This document shows, piece by piece, positions 24,313 to 33,607 of a DNA stretch of 64,000 bases (positions are counted from its first letter, which is position 1; the number at the start of each line of letters is the position of its first letter). The position numbers and the translations under genes are program-made. Where the stretch lies: positions 2,108,001 through 2,172,000 of the forward strand of contig NZ_CP090981.1 of NCBI RefSeq assembly GCF_021513135.1, in the 5' to 3' direction. Under the pieces are notes generated by a model, which did not search any database, was not told the DNA's origin, and worked only from the letters and a program-made list of their open reading frames with translations. The stretch comes from Vibrio sp. SS-MA-C1-2. GTDB lineage: Bacteria > Pseudomonadota > Gammaproteobacteria > Enterobacterales > Vibrionaceae.

Positions 24313-27171
24313 TTACGCCTTTGAAATTTTACATAATGTTACTTTGGTTTCTTGCATCTGCGTTACCGGGTCATAACCATAAGTTGTGACGGTATTCGCT
24401 GCTTCACCAAGTACATACGGGTCTGTCCCTTCTGGGTATTTAGCGCGCAGATCTTTACCTTGGAAGTGCCCACCGAAGTGGAACGGTAAGAAGGCTAAAC
24501 CAGAGTTGACTCGACGAGTTACCATTGCTTTAACAAGAATACGTGCTTTCTCTGGGCTCTCAACCCAAACCATTTCCCCATCTTTAATACCAATATCATT
24601 CGCATCTTTCGGATTGACTTCAACAAACATCTCTTGTTGTAGTTCGGCTAACCAAGAGTTTGAACGGCTCTCTTCACCACCACCTTCATATTCAACCAAG
24701 CGACCCGTTGTAAGAATGATTGGGTACTCTTTCGAGAAGTCATCCTGCTGAATTGATTTATACAGCGTTGGCATACGGAAGATAGACTCACTATCATCAT
24801 AAGTTGGGTATTTCGCAACCAGATCACGACGAGGAGTATAAAGTGGTTCACGGTGAGTCGGTACACGGTCTGGGAATGTCCAAACAACCGCACGCGCTTT
24901 ACCATTACCATAAGGAATACAACCGTGCTTAATAGCAACACGTTGAATACCACCAGAAACATCAGTCTTCCAGTTTTTGCCTTCAGCCGCTTTTTTCTCT
25001 TCAGCTGTTAGATCATTCCACCAACCTAATTGCTTAAGTAGCTTGTCACTAAACTCTGGGTAACCATCTTCGATTTCACAACCTTTCGAATAGCTTCCAT
25101 CAGCAAGCAGACTCTTACCTTCAAATTCAACACCGAAACGAGTACGGAAGTTACCGCCACCGTCAGCAACGGGAATTGATGGGTTATAAAGAATATGTGT
25201 ACCTGGATGCTTAAGCTCTGGCGTACCCCAACATGGCCAAGGAAGACCATATGTCTCACCATTAACAACACCACCTTCTGCTTTAAGCGTTGTATGATGG
25301 AATGTATGCCAATTTTTCTGGTGATCTTTTAGGCGCTCAGGGCTTTGACCGGTATAACCGATTGTCCACATACCTTTATTGAATTCTCGGGTTAGATCTT
25401 CAATTTGAGGCTTATTGTCTGTCACTTTGATGTTCTTGAATAACTGATCAGCAAAACCTAGCTTCTTCGTTAACAAGTACATGATTTCATGATCAGGTTT
25501 CGATTCAAATAACGGCTCAATAACTTGGTCACGCCACTGGATTGAACGGTTTGTTGCCGTAACAGAACCATACGTTTCGAACTGGGTTGTGGCAGGAAGT
25601 AGATAGATACCATCGCTACGATCATTCATAATCGCTGCAACAGTTGGGTATGGGTCAACAATAACCATCATATCCAATTTTTCCATCGCTTTTTTGATGT
25701 TAACACCACGACTTTGTGAGTTAACTGCATGCCCCCAATAGAACATCGCACGGATATTATCTTTCTGGTCGATCTTGGTTGGATCTTCAAGAACACCATC
25801 AGCCCAACGAGATACTGGAATACCCACGCTGTTCATTGGCTTCTTGCCACGATATTTAGCTTGGTCGAAACGGTTAGCAACCCATTCGAAATCTAAATCC
25901 CAAACTTTTGACCAGTGTTTCCAGGCTCCATCAGATAGACCGTAGTAACCTGGCAGCGTATTTGAAAGTACACCTAAATCCGTTGCACCCTGTACATTAT
26001 CGTGACCACGGAAAATGTTAGCACCGCCGCCCTCTTTACCCATGTTACCTAAAGCAAGTTCAAGTACACAGTAAGCACGCGTATTCATGTTACCCGTATG
26101 GTGCTGAGTACCACCCATACACCAAACGATACAACCTGGACGATTTTCAGAAAGTAATTTAGCTGTCTGGTAAACATCCTTCTCAGGCACGCCTGTTACA
26201 CGCTCAACTTCAGCAGGTGTCCACTTCGCTACCTCGGTACGGATCTCATCCATACCAAATACACGCTGGTGGATAAACTCTTTATCTTCCCACTTATTAT
26301 TGAAGACGTGCCATAACACACCCCATACAAACGAGACATCAGTACCTGGACGAATAGAGACATGAAGATCAGCTTTTGCTGCAGTACGAGTATGACGTGG
26401 ATCGGCCACGACAATCTTACAACCATTTTTCTCTTTAGCGATTAAAATGTGCTGCATTGCAACCGGATGAGCTTCTGCTGGGTTTGAACCAATAAAAAGG
26501 ATTGACTTACTGTTATGCATGTCATTAAGGGAGTTGGTCATTGCACCATAACCCCAAGTATTTGCTACACCAGATACGGTGGTTGAGTGACAAATACGAG
26601 CCTGGTGGTCAACGTTGTTGGTTCCCCATAATGAAGCCATCTTACGGTAAAGGTAAGCTTGTTCATTATTGTGTTTTGCAGAACCTAACCAGAAAACAGA
26701 ATCAGGTCCTGACTCCTCTCTGATTTTTAATGCTTGTTCACTGATCTCAGTTAACGCTTGATCCCAAGAAAGCTTCTTCCATTTTCCGCCTTCTAGCTTC
26801 ATTGGATACTTAAGACGCTTCTCACCATGACCATGCTCACGTAACGCAGCACCTTTTGCACAGTGTCCACCAGCATTAAATGGGTGATCAAATGCAGGCT
26901 CTTGTCCTGTCCAAACACCATTTTGAACTTCGGCGTAGATACCACAACCAACAGAACAGTGAGAACAGATTGTTCTTTTAATTTCCGTTGGAACACCATC
27001 TAGCGTTTCATCAGCTGCTTGGGCTTTCTTCATCATACCTGGCGCAAGCATACCCGCGCCGGCAACGCCACCAGCAGCAATCGCACTATTCTTAATAAAA
27101 TTACGTCGACTTACACCATATAGAGATTTTTCTGGTGATGCGGACGGAGATCGTTTTGTTATCTTCATCAC
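24313..27171 (-). CDS. Formate dehydrogenase catalytic (alpha) subunit, Mo/W-bis-MGD, Cys type
   Basis: 952-residue periplasmic molybdopterin oxidoreductase that oxidises formate to CO2. A Tat signal is at the N-terminus (SRRNFIKNSA at 21-30). The 4Fe-4S site is Cys69, Cys72, Cys76 and Cys104. The metal ligand is Cys194 (ARICHSTTVSG), where selenoenzymes have Sec, so no SECIS is needed. Further cofactor motifs include FIGSNPAEAHP, GGTQHHTGN and GHDNVQGATDLG. The C-terminal dinucleotide-binding domain (LTTGRLVEYEGGGEESRSN) is complete. Operon order is DUF3305, DUF3306, FeS protein, TorD-like, Tat peptide, alpha, beta, gamma. FdhD and a tungstate transporter lie divergently at 31.8-35 kb, so the metal could be Mo or W. 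Confidence 0.95.
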   Translation of the reverse strand: MMKITKRSPSASPEKSLYGVSRRNFIKNSAIAAGGVAGAGMLAPGMMKKAQAADETLDGVPTEIKRTICSHCSVGCGIYAEVQNGVWTGQEPAFDHPFNAGGHCAKGAALREHGHGEKRLKYPMKLEGGKWKKLSWDQALTEISEQALKIREESGPDSVFWLGSAKHNNEQAYLYRKMASLWGTNNVDHQARICHSTTVSGVANTWGYGAMTNSLNDMHNSKSILFIGSNPAEAHPVAMQHILIAKEKNGCKIVVADPRHTRTAAKADLHVSIRPGTDVSFVWGVLWHVFNNKWEDKEFIHQRVFGMDEIRTEVAKWTPAEVERVTGVPEKDVYQTAKLLSENRPGCIVWCMGGTQHHTGNMNTRAYCVLELALGNMGKEGGGANIFRGHDNVQGATDLGVLSNTLPGYYGLSDGAWKHWSKVWDLDFEWVANRFDQAKYRGKKPMNSVGIPVSRWADGVLEDPTKIDQKDNIRAMFYWGHAVNSQSRGVNIKKAMEKLDMMVIVDPYPTVAAIMNDRSDGIYLLPATTQFETYGSVTATNRSIQWRDQVIEPLFESKPDHEIMYLLTKKLGFADQLFKNIKVTDNKPQIEDLTREFNKGMWTIGYTGQSPERLKDHQKNWHTFHHTTLKAEGGVVNGETYGLPWPCWGTPELKHPGTHILYNPSIPVADGGGNFRTRFGVEFEGKSLLADGSYSKGCEIEDGYPEFSDKLLKQLGWWNDLTAEEKKAAEGKNWKTDVSGGIQRVAIKHGCIPYGNGKARAVVWTFPDRVPTHREPLYTPRRDLVAKYPTYDDSESIFRMPTLYKSIQQDDFSKEYPIILTTGRLVEYEGGGEESRSNSWLAELQQEMFVEVNPKDANDIGIKDGEMVWVESPEKARILVKAMVTRRVNSGLAFLPFHFGGHFQGKDLRAKYPEGTDPYVLGEAANTVTTYGYDPVTQMQETKVTLCKISKA

Positions 27172-27178
27172 TTAATCC

Positions 27179-27385
27179 TTATAACGTGTTGTAGTAATCG
27201 CGGATATGCTGTGTTTCGCTATATCCTGTTTTTACTTCTTTCTTTGCGGGTGTCACTTCGGCACCTGATACCGCTTTTGCCGAAACAGAAGTTGAAACTA
27301 ATGCTGCTCCACCTGCAACGGTAGCCACGCCCATTCCAGTTAAGAACTTGCGACGACTAACTTTACTTTTATTATCTTCACTCAT
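27179..27385 (-). CDS. Small Tat-signal protein of the fdh operon
   Basis: 68 residues: SRRKFLTGMGVATVAGGAALVSTSVSA is a complete Tat signal, leaving a mature tail of only about 30 residues (GAEVTPAKKEVKTGYSETQHIRDYYNTL). Proteins of this sort are regularly found directly before the catalytic formate dehydrogenase gene in Vibrio and Shewanella operons and are annotated as formate dehydrogenase or Tat-signal-domain proteins. Its role is not known to me; the conserved HIRDYYxT tail suggests docking to the exported complex, an inference. It is 7 nt upstream of fdhA, so translation is probably coupled. Confidence 0.85.
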   Translation of the reverse strand: MSEDNKSKVSRRKFLTGMGVATVAGGAALVSTSVSAKAVSGAEVTPAKKEVKTGYSETQHIRDYYNTL

Positions 27386-27532
27386 AAATACACACCTTCT
27401 ACTGACTACCTATCGATATGTCATTATCTGTTTATGCCCTGACTCATTTCAGTTATTAGTCTGTTAGCCGTAGGCTTTCAGCGACTCTTAACTGCAATCA
27501 CTTTGGGTATTATTGCGGTACTACTTTTACAC

Positions 27533-28186
27533 TTATTGTTGAACTACTTTGACATCTACTTTAAGTGGTAACAACAAACCTTTTTCTAAATGCAAGAATT
27601 GGGTTAACAATTCCGCAACATGGGTATAATAATAGCTGCTTTTTGCCTGTTTGACATCAAAACTAAACTTTTGATACCAAGGTAGAATATGTTGCTCAAA
27701 GAAATGGCACTGTTTCTCAGTATCATTTGTCTGAATTAACATAGCCATAACCTCTAACAGAGCAGCCATATGATCTTCTGGTTCAAATACATTATTTTGT
27801 CTACTGAACCCGAATTCTTTTAAATTTTGTCGTAATTGCACCAATGGTTTCTCCATCAAAGTGCCTGATAAATACCAAGAAAGGAATGGTAATACTTCAC
27901 CTCGACCTATCCCGATAAAGAGATCCTGATACTCTTCTTCAATTTGTGCAGTAGAAACTTTCGCACTCGCCTCTTTAAGCTGAGACCATGCCATTTCAAT
28001 ATTGCCATCTTGAGTTGGTGGTAGATCATTAACAGCAGGCACTTCTATTTGTTGTAACCACTCTAGTAATTCTTGAGATGGCGCCGAACGAAGTAGCGTA
28101 GCTAATAAGCCATAAATATCAATTCGCATTAACTGCTCTTCGGTTAGTTGAGCCGTTTCAAATTGGATTGGATTACTCTTTTCCAT
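27533..28186 (-). CDS. TorD-family molecular chaperone (formate dehydrogenase maturation)
   Basis: 217-residue cytoplasmic all-helical protein of the TorD/DmsD family, which binds the Tat signal of a molybdoenzyme and its apo-form before cofactor loading. Family marks are YGLLATLLRSAPS near the N-terminus, EEYQDLFIGIGRGEVLPFLSWYLSGTLMEKPLVQLR in the middle (the usual E-Y-LF-G-G-PY-S region) and EPEDHMAALLEVMAMLI. It is distinct from the true TorD at 46798-47436. Three nucleotides separate it from the upstream ferredoxin-like gene. The likely client is the catalytic subunit encoded downstream. Confidence 0.87.
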   Translation of the reverse strand: MEKSNPIQFETAQLTEEQLMRIDIYGLLATLLRSAPSQELLEWLQQIEVPAVNDLPPTQDGNIEMAWSQLKEASAKVSTAQIEEEYQDLFIGIGRGEVLPFLSWYLSGTLMEKPLVQLRQNLKEFGFSRQNNVFEPEDHMAALLEVMAMLIQTNDTEKQCHFFEQHILPWYQKFSFDVKQAKSSYYYTHVAELLTQFLHLEKGLLLPLKVDVKVVQQ

Positions 28187-28189
28187 TAC

Positions 28190-29863
28190 TTAAATCTCCA
28201 ACTGTGATTCAGGGTTGTCATTGATATTTTGGAAGATATCCTTAACACGACAATCTTCACACATCGCAATACGTTTAATAGCATCATCTTTAAAGTGGCT
28301 GTGCCCGGCTAATTTTTGTTGTAATTTATCGATTAAAGAGGCTGGAGCAAAAGGCTTACCACATGTCAAACATTCAGCAGCGGGTTCTTTGTGAATCACT
28401 CTTGGCTCTTGACGCTCTTGGCGATCCCACACCAAACGAGGTTCAAGGGTAATCACTTTTTCAGGACAAGCTGATTCACAAAGCCCACACTGAATACAAT
28501 CTTGTTCAACAAACTGCAAACCATGTTGATTATCAAATCCATGAATGGCTCTTGTTGGACAAACCGCAACACAACTCAAGCAGAGCGTACAATCTTTAGT
28601 TTCGATATTGACACTGCCATAAGGTGCATCATTAGGAAGTAGAGATACCTTCTGTTCAGGTGTCGTTTCAAAATCTAAATGGTCTGCAGCAATTTGATCT
28701 AAAGCATCAAAAATACGTTCACGTTTATTTCCTAATGATTTGTCACTACTGACTTTCCAATTAATTGCTTCTACGGTTTGAATTTCATCTAAACCGACAA
28801 ATCCAATACGATTCGTATCGATATTGACGTGTGACAACATAGACTGTGCAATTTCAACTTCACTGGTTAAAATGTCATAAATACTAGCAGGAACAGTGGC
28901 AGTTTTAGCTAAAGTGACTTGTTCTGCACCATAAAGGAGTGCCGTTAACCAAGTATCAAGACCTACAGATCCCACTTCTTCTAATGCAATAGGCAGAATA
29001 GAGGTAGAGGCGGTCGCTAAAAACGTATTGACCTGTTCAAGATCTTCTTGACCAAAGAAAAGGATCGAGGGTGATTGACCATGACTAGCACGATAATTAT
29101 TTAATAGATTAAAAAGGTAGTGCTGAGATTGTAATGCTTCGGGTAGTGCATAACTGATCGCCTCTGTCGGACAAGCTGTTGCGCAAGTTCCCACACCCTG
29201 ACATAAAAAAGGATCAATGTTGATTGAGAAATCATCAGAACTGATTGCACCCGCAGGACAAACCGATAAGCATCGTGTACAGCCCTTAACACCACGAGAG
29301 TTATGAGCACAAATGTCACTATTTAATTGGAAATATTTTGGCTTATCAAACTCACCGATTAATCCAGAAACAGATTCAATAACATCCGCTAACTGTTCAC
29401 TTTCTGCTGCGATATGGTAATAACCAATTGGAGCAACAGGTAGTGCAATCATTGGCTTTTCAGAGAGATCGATTATCACATCGAACTGTTTTCTATTAAT
29501 TGCAACTTCCGCTAGGTTTGCACTGCCGATAATCGCGTTTTCCAGCATACACTTAACGCTAAAGTTACCTAGGTAACCAGCAACTTCAATATTATTACTG
29601 TAAAAGGTAGAAAAAGTGTTTTCAGTCACTTGTTCAGGCAGTTCTGCTTTCTCGGTACTTAATAAAGTTATTGAATTTAAGCCTTCAACTTGTTTTGCAA
29701 CGGTAAGTATTTCAGACTCTTTACCAATGATAACCAAATGCCCATGGCTATCGTAACTGACTGTCGGTGGGATCAAATTTGAAACTTCAACTGTTTTGGC
29801 GAAAGCTTCTTTTCTAGCGATTCCATTTTGACATGTAAATTGGTCAAATATATCGTATTTCAT
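28190..29863 (-). CDS. Multi-cluster 4Fe-4S ferredoxin-like protein of the fdh operon
   Basis: 557 residues, soluble, no signal peptide. Two pairs of 4Fe-4S motifs: first CTRCLSVCP and CQGVGTCATACP (about residues 185-231), second CTLCLSCVAVCP and CIQCGLCESACP (about 425-470). After these come CLTCGKPF and CEDCRVKD, CxxC pairs that could bind zinc or a further cluster. Homologues in Vibrio and Shewanella fdh operons are called ferredoxin or FdhX-like and are thought to act in maturation or electron flow in the cytoplasm; the precise role is unknown. It starts directly at the DUF3306 stop and ends 3 nt before the TorD-like gene, so it is firmly part of this operon. Confidence 0.85.
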   Translation of the reverse strand: MKYDIFDQFTCQNGIARKEAFAKTVEVSNLIPPTVSYDSHGHLVIIGKESEILTVAKQVEGLNSITLLSTEKAELPEQVTENTFSTFYSNNIEVAGYLGNFSVKCMLENAIIGSANLAEVAINRKQFDVIIDLSEKPMIALPVAPIGYYHIAAESEQLADVIESVSGLIGEFDKPKYFQLNSDICAHNSRGVKGCTRCLSVCPAGAISSDDFSINIDPFLCQGVGTCATACPTEAISYALPEALQSQHYLFNLLNNYRASHGQSPSILFFGQEDLEQVNTFLATASTSILPIALEEVGSVGLDTWLTALLYGAEQVTLAKTATVPASIYDILTSEVEIAQSMLSHVNIDTNRIGFVGLDEIQTVEAINWKVSSDKSLGNKRERIFDALDQIAADHLDFETTPEQKVSLLPNDAPYGSVNIETKDCTLCLSCVAVCPTRAIHGFDNQHGLQFVEQDCIQCGLCESACPEKVITLEPRLVWDRQERQEPRVIHKEPAAECLTCGKPFAPASLIDKLQQKLAGHSHFKDDAIKRIAMCEDCRVKDIFQNINDNPESQLEI

Positions 29864-30783
29864 TATTGATTATTCCTATCACCTAAATCATCATGTTGCA
29901 GCGGAGCAAGTTGATCTTCTTGTTCAGGCTGCGCTAAATTTTCATCTACAGATTGATGAGGTTGTAATACTTTTTCATCCATCACATTTGGACTTTGCGT
30001 GGGTAATTCTTTTTCTGGTCGCGCTTCAAGTTCTAAATCAATGTCAAGATCAGAACTGGCCTCAAATTCCCCCTCTTCTGATTGAGCAACAACATCGCTA
30101 TGTTCTTCTACGCTAGTATCTTCATTATTGTTTTCATTCATGATGCTGCTCTCAGAGTCATTAACGATTAATTCTGATTCATCATCGATAACTTCTGTAG
30201 CCAGATTATTTGAGCGTTCATTCTCATCAGTTTGCGCCTTAAGCATATTTTTAAGTCGCTCAGAAACATCCGCCGGTAATTTTTTTAATGTCGTGTAATC
30301 ATCATCATACTCATTTAATCCGTCTCTAAAGTTATAAGCAGATTGATGGAATACTTTTCTCAATGCGGCTTTTTTTAATGCCTGACTGACTCCTGCAACG
30401 AGAAAATCACTGACATTTGATGATTCATCTATATTTTCGATTGAACGAGAGAGCGCTTCTTCATCTATTTCTTGTTCATTTTCCGAATTATTTATATTTA
30501 ATTCGGAAGGATTCTCAACTCTTGAGTTTAATTGAGAATCATTATCCTTGTCATTCTCGATATTAATGACTTGGTTTTGAATTAAGCTTTGATTATTATT
30601 TAATTCAATTTCACTATCGTTAATTAAACGCTGATCAGAGTGATTGAATTCAGTCGTTATCTGGTCATTAATTTCATTGACTTCAGCGTGAACATTTTCA
30701 TCTACATCCTTATTTTCTTGCTCTTTAGGTTGTAATTTCCGTTGCGACCAACGAGATAAAAATGAGCCTTCATTATTTTCCAC
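29863..30783 (-). CDS. DUF3306 protein (fdh operon accessory)
   Basis: Start is the GTG at 30783 (VENNEGSFLSRWSQRKLQ), overlapping the end of the DUF3305 gene; the longer reading from 30930 merely translates that gene in another frame. This gives 306 residues. FLSRWSQRK at the N-terminus and the later VSDFLVAGVSQALKKAALRKVFHQSAYNFRDGLNEYDDDYTTLKKLP are the conserved parts of the family. The remainder is a highly acidic, Asn/Glu/Ser-rich region likely to be disordered, unusually long here. Function is unknown; always next to formate dehydrogenase and DUF3305 genes in the relatives I know. Confidence 0.85.
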   Translation of the reverse strand: MENNEGSFLSRWSQRKLQPKEQENKDVDENVHAEVNEINDQITTEFNHSDQRLINDSEIELNNNQSLIQNQVINIENDKDNDSQLNSRVENPSELNINNSENEQEIDEEALSRSIENIDESSNVSDFLVAGVSQALKKAALRKVFHQSAYNFRDGLNEYDDDYTTLKKLPADVSERLKNMLKAQTDENERSNNLATEVIDDESELIVNDSESSIMNENNNEDTSVEEHSDVVAQSEEGEFEASSDLDIDLELEARPEKELPTQSPNVMDEKVLQPHQSVDENLAQPEQEDQLAPLQHDDLGDRNNQ

Positions 30784-31300
30784 TAGAACGCCCCTTACCT
30801 TTTTTCTTTTTACGTCCCATTTCAAGCAATTCACCATGACGGCCAATATAGGCCTCGACCCATGCTTGGATTGGTAATGGCATTGGCATTGATAATACTT
30901 GATAATCTGCATCAAGAAATTGTGCAGCATTAGTTTGTGACACCGTCACCAAGTCTGGGACAAATAACTCCTCTTCCTCAAAACAAGGAATAAAAAGAGT
31001 CGGATGTTGTGAACTTAAATTAAAACGATAATCAGTACGTTCATCACGGTGAAGTTCAAGCTCTAAACAATACGTTGTTGTACACCTATTCTCTTCCGTG
31101 GATGTTTGATGAAGATGAGTAAGTTGCTCAAGAAATAGAACTTTATCCTCTGGCTGATAAAGAGAAACATTCTCAATAGACCAATTCCAAGATGCCCATT
31201 TCCCAACAATTGATTCGATACCCACAATATCAAACTTAATTGACCAAATGCTCTCACTTTTTATCAGCGCATTTTTATCAAAATCTAATTGATTACTCAC
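30773..31300 (-). CDS. DUF3305 protein (fdh operon accessory)
   Basis: 175 residues, cytoplasmic, first gene of the fdh operon. Motifs VGKWASWNWSIENVSL, LELHRDERTDYRFNLSSQHPTLFIPC and MPLPIQAWVEAYIGRHGELLEMGRKKKKGKG fit the DUF3305 family, which I know only from Fdh operons. The last helix plus Lys-rich tail is conserved. Its stop codon overlaps the GTG start of DUF3306 by 11 nt. The 529-bp gap to fdhD on the other strand should hold the operon promoter. Confidence 0.85.
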   Translation of the reverse strand: MSNQLDFDKNALIKSESIWSIKFDIVGIESIVGKWASWNWSIENVSLYQPEDKVLFLEQLTHLHQTSTEENRCTTTYCLELELHRDERTDYRFNLSSQHPTLFIPCFEEEELFVPDLVTVSQTNAAQFLDADYQVLSMPMPLPIQAWVEAYIGRHGELLEMGRKKKKGKGRSSGK

Positions 31301-31829
31301 TTATTATTTCCTCAATGTTAGATTGCATATGATGAATTGAATTAATTTGTTAGATCATAAGTTACAAATCAGTACGCGTTGATAAAGAAACATGACAAAT
31401 CGAATAAAAAGTTAATTCAAATTGAGTATAGTTAATGATTACACAGATTTGTTGATCTTAATAACTAGCAGTGTGAATTTATTTGATGCAAAGCAAACAA
31501 ATAACAATATAAAGAGTACGTATTCAAGCAAAATACCTAAATGTGAGTAAATGAAAATGATTTTGTTACCTTCAAGCCACTGACTTGAAAGGTATTTCAC
31601 TATGAACACCATTGTACACCCCGACAAATATAGAGTTTAAACTCTATTAATGGGTAAGCTATTTGTTTGTATAAATTTTCCTTATAGAATTGATTCACTA
31701 ACAAATAATCAAATTTTAAAGATTATTTTCATCGTATTCTTAACAATATTAATAACAAATTGTTGTCTTATTATTATAAGTGTCTATTATCTATAGACTA
31801 TCTATTAAATTCACTAGGTAAAAACTGCT
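31301..31829. other. Divergent intergenic region between the fdh operon and fdhD
   Basis: 529 bp, very AT-rich. It must contain the promoters for both divergent units. I looked for FNR, CRP and NarP-type sites and found no copy good enough to report, and no repeat or hairpin terminator. A 62-codon open frame at 31439-31627 on the minus strand has no credible ribosome site or recognisable product. Confidence 0.5.
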
Positions 31830-32666
31830 ATGACTAAGCGAAATCTTAAAATTTTAATGGCAACAGACTCTCCGACCCAAACTCTCTCTGTCGACGTCAT
31901 GGATGAGTATGGTGAAATATTAACAAGAGAAATTGCCTGCGAACGTCCCTTAACCGTTTATTTAAATTGGGTCGAGGTTGTTACATTAATGACGTTGGGG
32001 TCTCGTCCAGCCACTTTAGTATTAGGTTATTTAAAAAACCAACATTTTATTAAAGATATTGATGCAATCGAATCAATCATTATTGATTGGGATAGCTCTT
32101 CAGCTGCGGTCATTACTAGTGAAAAGACTCAAGATGTAGAAAAAAAGTTAGAAAAGAAAACCGTCACCTCTGGTTGTGGTCAAGGCACCATGTATGGAAA
32201 TGTGATGAAGCAACTTGAAGGTTATAAAGTTCCTCAAGTTAAAATATTACAATCTAAACTTTACGAACTATTAGAAGCATTAACGCATCATAATGATACT
32301 TATAAAGCAGCAGGAGCTGTGCATGGTTGTGCAGTCTGTAGAGACACATCTATCGTCTCTTTTGTTGAAGATGTTGGTCGCCATAATGCAGTTGATACTT
32401 TAGCTGGAGAAATGTGGCTCAATGGTGAAGAAGGGGCAGATAAAATCTTTTATACCACCGGTCGTTTGACGTCAGAAATGGTGATTAAAGTTGCACAGAT
32501 GGGGATACCTGTTCTTCTATCCCGCTCAGGTGTGACCCAAATGGGTTTAGATTTAGCCCAGCAGTTTGGGATTACCATTATTGCTCGTGCAAAAGGTCAT
32601 CGTTTTCAGGTCTTTACTGGACATGAGAATATGAATTTTGATGTCAAAGGCAATACCGAGAAATAA
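31830..32666 (+). CDS. fdhD: FdhD, formate dehydrogenase sulfurtransferase/maturation factor
   Basis: 278-residue cytoplasmic protein that passes sulfur from IscS to the metal of the bis-MGD cofactor before insertion into formate dehydrogenase. Motifs: ITREIACERPLTVYLNWVE region, ATLVLGYLKNQHFI, SGCGQGTMYG (the Cys loop), GAVHGCAVCRDTSIVSFVEDVGRHNAVDTLAGE and FYTTGRLTSEMVIKVAQMGIPVLLSRSGVT, all family hallmarks. The loop has Cys-Gly where E. coli has a C-x-x-C pair, as in many homologues. It is divergent from the fdh operon and followed by a terminator, so it is its own unit. Confidence 0.93.
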   Translation: MTKRNLKILMATDSPTQTLSVDVMDEYGEILTREIACERPLTVYLNWVEVVTLMTLGSRPATLVLGYLKNQHFIKDIDAIESIIIDWDSSSAAVITSEKTQDVEKKLEKKTVTSGCGQGTMYGNVMKQLEGYKVPQVKILQSKLYELLEALTHHNDTYKAAGAVHGCAVCRDTSIVSFVEDVGRHNAVDTLAGEMWLNGEEGADKIFYTTGRLTSEMVIKVAQMGIPVLLSRSGVTQMGLDLAQQFGITIIARAKGHRFQVFTGHENMNFDVKGNTEK

Positions 32667-32683
32667 AAATGAATTGAATACTT

Positions 32684-32717
32684 AAGTAACCCATTAATAA
32701 ACAATGGGTTACTTTTT
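32684..32717 (+). terminator. Rho-independent terminator after fdhD
   Basis: Arms AAGTAACCCATT (32684-32695) and AATGGGTTACTT (32703-32714), perfect 12-bp stem with a 7-nt loop, then TTT. It separates fdhD from the tupA operon. Confidence 0.9.
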
Positions 32718-32778
32718 CAACATCAATATTCTTCTCGAGTAAAGCATTATATTATCTACTCTCCATTAAGGATCTATC

Positions 32779-33594
32779 ATGTTTAAAAAATTAGTCAAAA
32801 TTGGTATTGTCACCTCTTTGCTCTGCTCTTTTTCCAGTTTTGCGAATGATAATTCAATTATTCGTCTCGCTACAACCACCAGTACTTACCATTCTGGATT
32901 ATTAGAGCACCTATTCCCCACTTTTGAAAATGAGACGGGTTATAAGGTTCAAATTTTTGCTCAAGGTACAGGAAAAAGCTTGAAAATGGGTGAAAGTGGT
33001 GATGTTGATTTAGTGATGACTCATGCCCCTAAAGCAGAACAAAAATTTATTGATGATGGCTTTGGTATCTTACCGCGCCAGCTGATGTATAACGATTTCA
33101 TTATTGTTGGACCGAACAATGATCCTGCAAAAATCAAAGATACACACAATGCAACTGCGGCATTAAAAGCCATAGCTAATAGTGACTCTATCTTTGTTTC
33201 TCGAGGTGATGATTCAGGCACCAATAAAAAAGAACTGAATCTCTGGTCTAAACTTAATATTAAACCTGACTTTGACCAATATCGTTCAGCAGGTCAAGGT
33301 ATGGGGCCAGTATTAATTATGACCTCTGAATTTCAGGGCTATACTTTAACAGACCGTGGAACCTGGCTCGCCTATCAAGATAAATTAGATTTAGAATTAA
33401 TGGTTGAAGGTGATAAAGCACTCTTTAATCCATATCAAGTTATTATAGTTAATCCTAAGTTATATCCTTCACTTAATACTAAAGGTGCTCGAGCCTTAAG
33501 TGACTGGTTAGTCGGTAATGAGGCACAAGCGATTATCAATAACTATAAAGTCAAAGGACAGAAGTTGTTTACCGCAAATGCTAATGCTAAGTAA
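32779..33594 (+). CDS. tupA: Tungstate ABC transporter substrate-binding protein
   Basis: Periplasmic binding protein, 271 residues, signal peptide 1-22 (MFKKLVKIGIVTSLLCSFSSFA). The TTTS motif at 32-35 followed by TYHSGLLEHLFPTFE is the oxyanion-binding signature of TupA, different from ModA and WtpA. Further conserved parts are GTGKSLKMGESGDVDLVMTHAP, FVSRGDDSGTNKKE and FQGYTLTDRGT. TupA proteins bind tungstate far more tightly than molybdate. First gene of tupABC-mobA-mobB/moeA; ribosome site AAGGA 6 nt before the ATG. Location next to fdhD and opposite fdh suggests that the metal is delivered to the formate dehydrogenase cofactor (inference). Confidence 0.92.
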   Translation: MFKKLVKIGIVTSLLCSFSSFANDNSIIRLATTTSTYHSGLLEHLFPTFENETGYKVQIFAQGTGKSLKMGESGDVDLVMTHAPKAEQKFIDDGFGILPRQLMYNDFIIVGPNNDPAKIKDTHNATAALKAIANSDSIFVSRGDDSGTNKKELNLWSKLNIKPDFDQYRSAGQGMGPVLIMTSEFQGYTLTDRGTWLAYQDKLDLELMVEGDKALFNPYQVIIVNPKLYPSLNTKGARALSDWLVGNEAQAIINNYKVKGQKLFTANANAK

Positions 33595-33607
33595 AAGGTA
33601 GTTAACA

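Noticed and set aside
29863-30930. Longer reading of DUF3306 starting at 30930
   Set aside because: The first 49 codons translate the DUF3305 gene out of frame; the GTG at 30783 matches the conserved N-terminus.
31439-31627. 62-codon hydrophobic frame on the minus strand in the fdh-fdhD gap
   Set aside because: No ribosome site, no family resemblance and AT-rich random character; probably chance.
31301-31829. Possible FNR or NarP sites upstream of fdh and fdhD
   Set aside because: Only half-sites were visible; no copy matched well enough to claim.
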